DNA of 64,000 bases from Sphaerolaimus hirsutus (lineage: Eukaryota > Nematoda > Chromadorea > Monhysterida > Sphaerolaimidae). Made by a program: the position numbers and the translations under genes. The DNA is taken from positions 16,963,206 through 17,027,205 of the forward strand of contig OZ038453.1 of assembly GCA_964036195.1 (NCBI GenBank). The letters run 5' to 3'. This document shows positions 43,508 through 53,278 of this stretch, in pieces. The notes under the pieces were generated by a model, which was given only the letters and a program-made list of their open reading frames with translations, was not told the origin of the DNA and made no database searches. Numbering within the stretch: position 1 is the first letter of the stretch; every line of letters starts with the position of its first letter.

Positions 43508-44990
43508 CGTTAACATGTTGTGTACTATAACATGTTGTGGAATCTAACATGCCGCCATTGGAATGTAACATGTTGTGGAATGTAACATGCCAAAACGTGG
43601 AAGTAACATGTCCAGCGTGAAAGTAACATGCCAAAGCCAAAGGTTAATGTAACATGTGAAGTGTGAAGTAACATGCCCTGCACAAGCGGTCGCAATGCAT
43701 GTGTCACATAGGAGCACTTGCTGGACCGTGCTATTGTTGCAAGAGACTATTGCAGTATTGTGAATTCATAGTGATCGATTTTTGATATTATTATTGGTGA
43801 AGCTGTACAAATGATAAGGATTATAGTGGGTTGAATATTTTTCATCAATATGAAAATTTATTTCACTAGACAAGTGCACAGCACACTACGGTTGGCAAGC
43901 GATTTTTTTCTTTTTATAGCTGGGAAATTTTTTTTGTACTCATGCTCTAGGTAAAATGCAAAACTTTTGTGCCCATGCATGCAGTTTCATACAAGCAATA
44001 CACCAGTTGCTTTTTTCATGGCTTTTACAAGCAATTTGGTGGTGTAGCACCCATTTCTGTCTGCTTTGAAGCATGTAAGGTAGGCTGTGAATCATTGGGG
44101 GAAGTATACATTGTTTTGCTATGTGTTTCATATCAAACATGAACAAGGATGAATCCAGGGGGTGCGGGGGGGGGCTGCAGCCCCCCCCCCTTCCCGGGGT
44201 GAGACTTAAAGTCCCAGAAAATGCAGCTTTTCCTGTATATTTTTTGATGTTGCTAAAAATTTTGCGCGCAAGCGTGCAATTTCTTACCCATGCATTGTAT
44301 TTTCAGCAGATTGGCCCCTGTAAACAAAAATCCTTGGAAATGGTCAATGAACTTTTATTCACACAGCAAATACAAAAACTTTATTACTTTTAAACTTCAA
44401 GACGGTTAAGCTTTTCCACAGCTCTACAGTACCTATATTACCTATAAATGTGCACTACCTATAAATTTACATGTCTTTTATTTCCCTCAGAGGTGATTTT
44501 AAAGAGAAATGGGACTTATTTTGACCTCAGCAATTTTTATTTAAAAAAATCGATTTAAAAAAAACATCGGGGTCGACAAAAAAAAAATCGATTTTTTCCA
44601 ACCCAAAACACATGACCAAAAGATAAGAATCAGCGACAAACATTCACAACTATCAATGTAAAATTCAAGGCAAAATATTCTAATAACAAGTCAATTTTAA
44701 CAAAAAACAATCTGTGCAAAAATTACCATCACAACAAAAAAAATTATATTTTCGAAAATGGCTTTATCAAATGACTTTCCAAATAAACATGCATTGTGAT
44801 CACTTGTGCAGGGCATGTTAGGTTCACGCTTCACATGTTACATTCACCTTTGGGTTTGGCATGTTACTTTCACGCTGGACATGTTACTTTCACGTTTTGG
44901 CATGTTACATTCCACAACATGTTACATTCCCATGGCGGCATGTCAGATTCCACAACATGTTATAGTACACAACATGTCAAAATGACCACA
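43508..44990. mobile_element. Inverted AACATG-word arms around 1.1 kb
   Basis: The left arm (43508-43715) and right arm (44783-44990) are inverted copies built of spaced AACATG words, ending inwardly in CATGCCCTGCACAAG. Between them lies a GCGCGCAAGC-containing segment at 44150-44290 related to 57290-57400. No transposase and no target duplication found. Confidence 0.62.
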
Positions 44991-45060
44991 CTCATCAGCA
45001 AATATGTTTCTGTATTTTTATGTGCAACGAACACCGACACACACACTTATTTTTAATAAG

Positions 45061-45253
45061 TATAGTCGGCGGATCGCAAAGTATGCGCAGAATCCTACCA
45101 TTATTTAATGAATAAAATCTCGTGATAAATTTCGTAATCAATTATTCCGTTGTGAAAACGAAATATTATGATGAAACTGTATAATTTTTGATTCATTATT
45201 CAAATTGGTTACGGTAGGTGTTTCCATACTAAGCGTGATGTCCGCCGAGTATA
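45061..45253. mobile_element. TATACTCGGCGG MITE, copy B
   Basis: Starts TATAGTCGGCGGATCGCAAA and ends TCCGCCGAGTATA. Homologous along its full length to 4204-4397, including TTATTTAATGAATAAAATCT. Confidence 0.8.
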
Positions 45254-45463
45254 ACTAAATATTTATGTGCAAATGCACATAAAATACATCTACCTAGGTG
45301 CATGAATAACACGCTGACAGTACTAATTACACTGGAGATTCCGCTTTGCGCCACACGATAAAATTAACAATTTATAGCATCCAACAGTAAAATGCCACAC
45401 AACATTGTTCCCAATCCATTCCATCTATGGCGGGCCTAAATGAAGCCGTTTTGCCGCAGAGTT

Positions 45464-45950
45464 GTGAAAAGTAATGAACTTTTTTGAGAGTAAATGTAAG
45501 CGTAAAGTATTTATTTTTTACTCACGGCTGACAGAAAACGCAAAGTAATTTTTTTACTTTTACTCATGAGTAAATGTGAGTAAATAACGTTTTGTCCCCA
45601 GAAAACGTTAAAGTGTGTATTTTTCAGACATTTTGCCTCAATTTACGCTCAAAATCACTAATTTCCAAACGTTTTTACCATCAAATTCACTAGTTAGTAT
45701 TTTTGCCTATTTTTAAGCTGTTTAGAATATTTTTCCCTAGTTTTAGCTTCTTTCTCCATATTTTCCCTTAATGCCTTGAAAATGTCTTTATAAAAGCCTA
45801 TCTGAAATACATTTGCTGTACTCGCGTACTTTTAAAAAGTACGCGAGTAAGTGAGTTCCAACATTTTTTCGGGGGGAAACGTAAACGTATTTACGCAGTA
45901 CTCGAGTATACGTATTTATCAGATAAACGTAAATACGTTTTAACACCCAT
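45464..45950. mobile_element. CAGAGTTGTG hAT-like element
   Basis: CAGAGTTGTGAAAAGTAATG at the left, ACGTTTTAACACCCATG at the right. Flanks TTTTGCCG and TTTTGCTG match at seven of eight positions. The central segment resembles 26160-26330. Confidence 0.65.
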
Positions 45951-46567
45951 GTTTTTGCTGAAGCTGTAAAAGTTATACGCCATAACTCATTGAGAATTTA
46001 TGACCGCGTGTGCAGCCGGGTGTCATGCTTCGGGGCAAAAAGTCAATTCCCAAATGTTCCCGCCTGGAAAACATGGGTATTGATTCGTGTTTTGGATTGT
46101 TTGTGCATTTTGGTGCCTTCGGGTGAACCGATTTCAGTGCATATTTTCCGCTTTGAAATTTCCCCAGGCCACTTTTTTCTTTTTCTCTTTTTTTTCATTT
46201 GTAACCGCTGAAATAACGTTTACCGATCACATTCATATTTAGGTACGTTTTGCATTCGTATGGTGCATGATATTTATGTCTACCGATAGAAAACATAACC
46301 GCTCACAAGGAATGCTTTTGCACTAGCCTCAATTAGTCAGCCATTTTCAATGCCTGTCCCTGTATATCAATGAACGTGCATTTGCATAATCTTGCGTGAT
46401 TAGGTACATACCACATAGGTAGGTAGGTATTTATGATAGGGCAGTACATTGTATGATTATTACAGTACGATTTGTTTATGGTAATGGACACAGCGATTCA
46501 TAAACCTGGAGCGAAATTCACTTATTTAGATCGAAGCGCGTTTTCAGACACCCCGATTCATTGTAGG

Positions 46568-46890
46568 TACCGTATTTACTCGAATAATCCACCCCATGCA
46601 TAATCCGCACTGAAATATGCCTCTGTTAGACCAGTGAGAAAAATAATACCCCCACTTGAATAACCCCCCTCTGATGGAAGAAAAATACTGCACATAACTT
46701 GAAGCCAGACCAAGTAAAAGAGCTGTGTAAATATGTTTTGATTCATCGAATGCAAACGCGGCACATCCATTGTGCAAAGATGCAATGGAAGGTGCACTAC
46801 CAATAAATAATAGTTCCCCCACTTGAATAATCCCCCCCCTCAAATAACTCTTACGAAAAAATAACACACCATGGGAATTATTCGAGTAAA
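46568..46890. repeat. TACCGTATTTACTCGAATAATCC element
   Basis: Starts TACCGTATTTACTCGAATAA; GGAATTATTCGAGTAAACAC at the right. TACCGTA group, CTTGAATAATCCCCC word variant. Confidence 0.6.
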
Positions 46891-48259
46891 CACATTATCT
46901 GAAAGTGTAGCATTGGAAGTATTTACACTAAGTAGTAGGTGACGCCTGTTATTTAGTGTAACCGCAGATATGTAAGCAATTGAGAACTGTTAAGCTGTGA
47001 AATTTGTAGAAGATTTGTTGCTTTGTGGTTGCAACTGTGAACTTATGTACTAAATAAGTTACCTTCTTGCTTCAAAAAGTCCGTAATCGGAACGATGTGA
47101 GAAATAGACACCTATTTATGGAGCAATTTTAGCACCCATTTTATCGGCCTCCTCTATTAGCATACAGATTCTGTGCAGAGACTTTCTGTTTCTACAAAAG
47201 AAGAAAATTATCAGATGGCTGTTATCAACTGCAGTTTGAACTTCAGTTTTCAAGTTAAACGTGCTCATTTTAAAATCTTTCATTTTATTTTTAAACTTTA
47301 ATTTTGAAACATTCAATAGATATCCTCAGGGCACATTTCATTTGTGTGAGTGAACCGAGAGTTTACCCAGTTTTTATTTAAAATATGACATGAAAAATTT
47401 ACTGTGGGTGGAGATTAGCTCTAGGAATTGTGCGGGGTATGTGCCTCAAGCAGCAGAATTTTTCCTAATTTTCCCTTTAACGCTAATGCCCGCTGACAAT
47501 TCCATCCGCCCTACATCCAAATGATGAACCATTGATTTTTTTAGTGCACACCCGATAGCAAACCCCCACAGCAACAATCAGATGCCAAAAACTGAGCATC
47601 AGTAAAAGACATATACCTACCTGAACAGGCTGAAAATGCCGTGAAATGTCCGAAAATGTCGGGCAGCTAAGACGCTTATGAAAATATACGCTAATAGGTA
47701 CGCTTATGGGCTGTTTATGAAAATGATACGAAATTTGACCCTGCATGCCCTACACCGCGGTTGTCGGGCATCGGGTATAAGTTCAGTGGTGAAAATGAAA
47801 ATTTGGCACCTAAGGTAAACGCAATGGAGCATTTCCACGCGTAGAAGTATCTATGGCAGCGTGTTCACTGACTGCACTGGAGTTCTGAAAATGAAATAGC
47901 GAATTTATTCGAAGGATCGAATTTATTCCCACCCAAAGGGCATTAATGTCGCCCATCCAATTTTGTTTTATTTTCCCTTCCTGCGGCATTTTTCACCGCG
48001 CAGCACTTTGATGACTTTTATTATAGCTGGAGGCGTCCCTTTTACAGTATGAGATTTAATTGAAGCGGTGGCAAGGGTTTGTTGCAAAAAATTGAAACTA
48101 TTTTCACCTCAAAACTGAATTTTTTAGCGAACAACGTGTAAACACATCATTTTCTGAAATTTAAATGTTTAAACAAATAGATTGAAGGCGCTTGGGCTTG
48201 GAAAACACCTGAACACATCTAACGAGTTTTCTGAACTTTGTGACATAGTTAATCACAAG

Positions 48260-48452
48260 CATAGTATACCCTCACTTTTACTCAAAAATACCCACTTTGA
48301 CGTTTTCCAGGGAAAAATTAGTTTACTCATGTGCACTCATGAGTAAAAGTAAAAAATGCACGTTACGTTTTCTGTACTCAGGGGGCGAGTAAAAAATCAA
48401 TACTTTACGTTTACGTATATTTTGTAAACGTTCGGTACTTTTAACAACTCTG
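48260..48452. mobile_element. Short CATAGT...AACAACTCTG hAT-like element
   Basis: Flanked by ATCACAAG (48252-48259 and 48453-48460). The left end has decayed to CATAGTATACCC; the right end ACTTTTAACAACTCTG is intact. Confidence 0.78.
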
Positions 48453-48778
48453 ATCACAAGTAACCGAATTTCAGAAAACACTGTAAAAAACACAAGTAAC
48501 TGATGGATGGAGTTCTGTCGCTCGCGGGTTCTTATGATAAAGACAGCATTTTGTCAACTCTACAATATTGATAAGGTTTCTGTAATCATGCACAAAATCC
48601 GACTAGGTAATTGCTCTGACTAAATTAATCCTGGCACTTGACAAAAAAAACAGCGACACGTTCTAAATTTTCTGTAAACAGCCATATGTAGGCTATCGCC
48701 ATTCCATTTGCTTTGTTTAGCCGCATTATATTTGAATGGAAATGACGTATTTTTTATCGAATCCTGAGTGTTGGGTAC

Positions 48779-49172
48779 TACCGTAAATGCTCTATTAAGG
48801 CGACTGTCGCTTTATTGTTTTCAGCACACTTTTGTGGGTCGTATGATTGGAGGGGTCGCTTTATTGGAGGGGGTCGCATTGTATTTTTCAACAACTCAAC
48901 TATTCATGTAGGTAACTTTAGTTATGAGCATGGCAGTGTAAAGCAATAATCACCACAAAGCCACAAAATTTGCTAAATTTGCAACAAAATTTGCCGAATT
49001 AGCATCGTCGAAGATTGCGACATCATTTTTTTCTTACGTCCTTTATTTGTTTTATGGGGTCTAATTATTGGAGGGGGTCGCATTATACTTACACAACGTG
49101 CCCAAGGGGGTCGCACTATTGGAGGGGTCGCTTTATTGGAGGGGGTCGTACTAATAGAGCATTTACGGTAAT
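48779..49172. repeat. TACCGTAAATGCTCTATTA element
   Basis: TACCGTAAATGCTCTATTAA at the left and TAATAGAGCATTTACGGTA at the right. Interior words are GTCGCTTTATTGGAGGGGGT. A further variant of the TACCGTA group. Confidence 0.75.
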
Positions 49173-49472
49173 TATTTTGTCTGTTTTAGTTTGTATATCG
49201 GACGGAAAGTTCGGATGAACTCCACCTACCTATTTATTTTGGAAAAGTTCGTAAATAACTTTCTCGTTTCGACTTCACGGTTACGCTTTGATTTTTGAGA
49301 AAAAAGTAGTTGTACTAAACTTACCGTAAACATTTGTTTGTTTTTGGTTCGTTACAACAGTAAGTTTTATGAAAACTATGGTAAATATAATTTAGTGATG
49401 AAAAGCTCCAGGAAAACATTACCTGATGGATCCTACCTAACTAGGGTTCAGACGATTTCACTTTTCAATAGC

Positions 49473-49734
49473 TATACTCAGCGGACCGCACGCTATGCGT
49501 TTTTCCGGAGGAAACACTCCATCATGACGTCATCGTTTACAAAACAAAAATTGTTCCAGCACAAAATTGAAAAAGTCCCAGGAAAATACATTCGTCGCTT
49601 GTTCGCGACTCCGCCTTTTTCTTTTTAAAATATTTTTCTGTTTTGTGAAAGTGCGTACATAAGTATCCTGCTCGCGCGTTATCGACCAAGACACAACTAA
49701 TTTTGGGCGCATACTTTGCGGTCTGCCGAGTATA
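49473..49734. mobile_element. TATACTC-end MITE, copy 2, nested in a TCGATAT element
   Basis: TATACTCAGCGGACCGCACG to CTGCCGAGTATA. It sits between TAGGGTTCAGACGATTTCAC (49443) and TTCGATATCGATACGATATG GACCCT (49765-49793), so it has split a TAGGGTT/TCGATAT element. Confidence 0.72.
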
Positions 49735-49797
49735 CCTATATTCGATATTTTGATCTTAAACTAGATATTCGATATCGATACGATATGGACCCTCTAT

Positions 49798-50348
49798 CAG
49801 AGTTGCGAAAACGTATTTACGTTTACCCGAAATACCCGGTTATTCGGGTATTTATACTTACGTTTACGTTTACGCTTTCCAAAAATACCGTTACGCTTTG
49901 TTACGTTTTCCTGGCACAATTACCCGGGTACCAGAGAAAACGTAAAAATATGCTACACGGAAGCATATTGTTTGACAAATGTAGTGTATTATGATGAGTT
50001 CAACATGTTCTAATGTTGAGGAGTCCTAATTCCGCAATTGGAGAACTCAAACACCAATTTGTAAGTGAATTTAAAAAGTTGAAGGAAAGTATTTTTGTGA
50101 GTGAGAACTGAAATGCAAAAGAAGTCAAAGACATTTTTAGTGTTTTCTCTCTTTTAACTTGCCATTTCACATACAGATTTACTTTTCTTTCAATTATTAC
50201 TTGCCATTCAACTTGCCATTACTTCTCACTCATAAATTTTTTAGTTCCCCTGTTACGGAATTGGCACCTTATGGCCCTACACCCACTAGTTGACAACGAC
50301 GCAAAATGTCAACTCCAATCCCAATTCAATATCCCGACCCCATCATTC

Positions 50349-50405
<57 letters not shown>

Positions 50406-50650
50406 CAGGTAAGCAGAAAAAGTTCGATGTAGATCATATTAACATCCACAATGTTGTAAAAAAACATTGTGTTTTTTGTATTCTCTGATCGTGGAAGCAC
50501 TTAATCTAATTTTTACGTTTACGTTTTATTTTACGTTTTCCCCGGTATTTTGAAAATACCTTACGTTTTAGTATTTATACTTTTGATTTGGAAAAGGTAT
50601 TTACGTTTACGTTTACGTTTTCCAAAAATACCGGTATTTGTACAACTCTG
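49798..50650. mobile_element. CAGAGTTGC hAT-like element with nested inserts
   Basis: Flanked by CCCTCTAT (49790-49797 and 50651-50658). The ends carry TTTACGTTTACCCG words. Nested inside are a GGAATTGGCACC-end palindrome (about 50022-50270) and a TA microsatellite at 50352-50401. Confidence 0.82.
50352..50401. repeat. TA dinucleotide microsatellite
   Basis: About 25 uninterrupted TA units. Confidence 0.95.
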
Positions 50651-51148
50651 CCCTCTATATCGATATTCGATCCTCACATTCAGCATTTTACAGGGTTTGA
50701 GAGTGGCGCCAGGTGTTAGGATTTTCACTTTACAGATTTTTTTGTCTGTTTGTAATGTACTCAACAAGCTTGACATTTGAACTAATTTACCTAACCATGC
50801 AAATCTATCATATGAGCAATGAGCATGACTTTGCGAAGTTCATACTGATACACCTGAAAAAAGTGCACCCTGCTCCTGAAACATTAGAGGTGCCTTTCAT
50901 TGGCTTTAATTAGAAGAAGTGTTTCTAATTATTATTGTTAGTTGATTTAGATGTCATTGTTGTGTTGTTGTTGCCAAGGAAAAAGTGCAATTTTTGCACT
51001 GCCACCAATTTGAATCAAACCGGCGCCTGTCATGCTCAAAATTACCATGAACTTTAAATAAACAGCTTAACTTGATGTATTTATCAGTTGCTATTGGGGG
51101 CTAATATGCTATGTGATACCTACATTGCTTTTACCTCTGATATTTATG

Positions 51149-52491
51149 TAAACTGCGTTCGGGTCAGGTCCGGCAGTCAGTTTCTGACCTGACTGCTGAC
51201 GCCATAACTCTCGCTGTGGGGGGAATTAAGAGATGAAATTTGGGTGGGACGTAGCCGACATCCCCCCCCCCCTACTATACTCCAACGCCGGGGCGACGGC
51301 GACTCCCTAAGTGTGGGACGCCGAACACGCAAATATTTTTCTTGAAGTTTTCGCTGTCCGCGTCAGGTCCGGCACCCAGTGGTTTTTGCACCACTTCGGG
51401 TGCCGTCACTCCAGAAACGCAGACAGGACTAAGCTGAAACTGGGGGGATATAGCCGACACCCCTCCCCTTACTGTACACTAAATGGCGGGCGCCGGCGAC
51501 CCACCAAAGGTGTCGCTCGCGGGTATAACGCGTTTTAAATGAATGTGCTGTCTGCATCAGGTCCGGCACCCCATAAATTTTTTCAAAAATTCTCAATGCA
51601 GTCATGTAATGCAGTTTTACAATTCTACAGACCCATACGATACTGTACAATGCAGTGAAGTTACATGTTAAGCGATATTTTAGCAATGCCCCTACAGTTG
51701 CATCCTAATAATTCACTTCAATATATTTTTTGTTAGACACTTTAAAGTTGGTTTAGGATGCCCTCTAGGGAAGGGTTTAAGGTAAAAAATTGCATTAAAA
51801 ACCTTACCCCAAAAATGCCCCACTAAGGAATTTTAATGGGGGCGACTGTTCTGACATCACCTATGACATCATCACAGTACAAATTTGTATGGTGATGATG
51901 TCATAAGTGACTTCATCACATACATACACCCCTATTAAAATTCCTTAGTGGGGCATATTTGGGGTAAGGTTTTTTATGCAATTTTATACCTTAATACCTT
52001 CCCTAGAGGGCATCCTTAACCAACTTTTAAAGTGTCTAATAAAAAATATAGGTATTTAAAGTGAATTTGGCTCGGTAAAATGCAAGTTGCTCCTGGACCT
52101 GATGCGTACACTGTATCTGTAAAAAAACAGCGCGGTATACGCAGTGAGGGACACTTTTGGTGTGTCGATGGTGCCACAGGATGTTCTCGATAACCCCCCA
52201 AAATTTCAGCTGTTTCGTGTCCGCGTTTCTGGAGTTAAGGCAGCCAAAGTGGTGAAAAACCACTGGGTGCCGGACTTGACGCGGACAGCGAAATTCTGTA
52301 AAAAATTTTTTAGCGTTTACGGCGACCCACACTTAGGGGAGTCGCCGTCGCCCCCGCGTTGGAGTATAGTAGGGGGGGATGTCGGCTACGTCCCACCCAA
52401 ATTTCATCTCTTAATTCCCCCCACAGCGAGAGTTATGGCGTCAGCAGTCAGGTCAGAAACTGACTGCCGGACCTGATCCGAACGCAGTTTA
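51149..52491. mobile_element. 1.3-kb fold-back element with three-fold modules in each arm
   Basis: TAAACTGCGTTCGGGTCAGG at the left and CCGAACGCAGTTTA at the right. The GTCAGGTCCGGCA module occurs three times in the left arm (about 51167, 51363, 51556) and inverted three times in the right arm (about 52090, 52272, 52462). The centre (51755-52020) is itself a palindrome around GATGATGTCATA. Confidence 0.8.
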
Positions 52492-52700
52492 CAAGGAAGC
52501 GTGGAAGCTTCTGGTAGAACGTGTAAACGTAAATATTTAAATGGTGTCTATATCCGTGTATACATCCCTGTTTCAGCGTACTTTCCAAGTAAAAATGCGA
52601 ACTTTAACAGAAACTCTTGCTGCATAATGAAAAGTAAACTTTGCAAAACAATTGCTTTTTATTCAGCTCTGGTGACATGTGCATTTTGATTTTACCTGGG

Positions 52701-52937
52701 TGTACTCGGTGGACTTAATACTCTGTGCTCGCACATATTTACGCCAGATTTTGGAAGCGTGCCAATGATAGTTGAATGTAAAAAAAATGAAAACCATCAT
52801 TGTCCTGAATACGTTGACACAATACGCTATAACGACAATGAATGTTCCAACTTTTTATGAAAACCGCATGTTCTAATTATCATTGGTAAGCTTCCAGCGT
52901 GAACTACGTTTGCAAGCTGTAGAGTCACACGAGTATA
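52701..52937. mobile_element. TGTACTCGGTGGAC MITE
   Basis: TGTACTCGGTGGACTTAATA to GAGTCACACGAGTATA. Homologous to 19097-19344, sharing GGAAGCGTGCCAATGATAGT and the inverted CATTGGTAAGCTTCCAGCGTG. Confidence 0.75.
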
Positions 52938-53199
52938 TATTGCTACATTTAACGCAGCCTTACTGTTTCTGTCGGTACCTCTTTACATTAAAAATAAATA
53001 GCAAATGATAATATAGCTTAGATTTAATCACATGTATTCTGCTTACACTAATTTGACGCTACTTCCAGCTATAAATATCACATCTATTCAGCTTCCAGCT
53101 ACAGATACCTTAAGTCATGTAATTCGTATTTTAGATGACATCTACTTAAATCCTACGTCACTAGATATTCCAAAATTTTGTCCACTGCCTGGACCAAGG

Positions 53200-53278
53200 A
53201 TGGCTGGCAATTGTCCAATAATTTTGACAGTTTTGTCGTCGCAAATATTCATATCGCTAACGACAGCGTCTACCGAAG
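53200..53278 (+). CDS. Receptor exon 1: signal peptide
   Basis: MAGNCPIILTVLSSQIFISL followed by TTASTE: a short polar start, a hydrophobic core and a small-residue cleavage region. It ends in phase 1 at GAAG|GTAAAA. The frame is open upstream to 53032 with another ATG, but that stretch does not look like a receptor and is taken as 5' UTR. Confidence 0.7.

Larger units (their letters stand above)
23181..53199. other. Gene desert of nested palindromic DNA elements
   Basis: I find no exon with recognisable protein similarity here on either strand. Longer open frames (for example 28504-28881 minus and 31527-32078 minus) fall within repeats or lack codon-like character. Stretches not assigned to a repeat (for example 28000-28480, 33600-33960, 39540-39900, 46000-46560, 47330-48240) are AT-rich and show nothing I can name. 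Individual elements are listed separately. Confidence 0.6.

Noticed and set aside
43508..44990. CRISPR-like array from spaced AACATG words
   Set aside because: Spacing and words are irregular, arms are inverted copies, and this is an animal genome with introns.
47116..47190. Possible terminal exon (RKSLHRICMLIEEADKMG) on the minus strand after TTCTTTTGTAG
   Set aside because: The acceptor looks good and the peptide looks protein-like, but there is no upstream exon and no family match.
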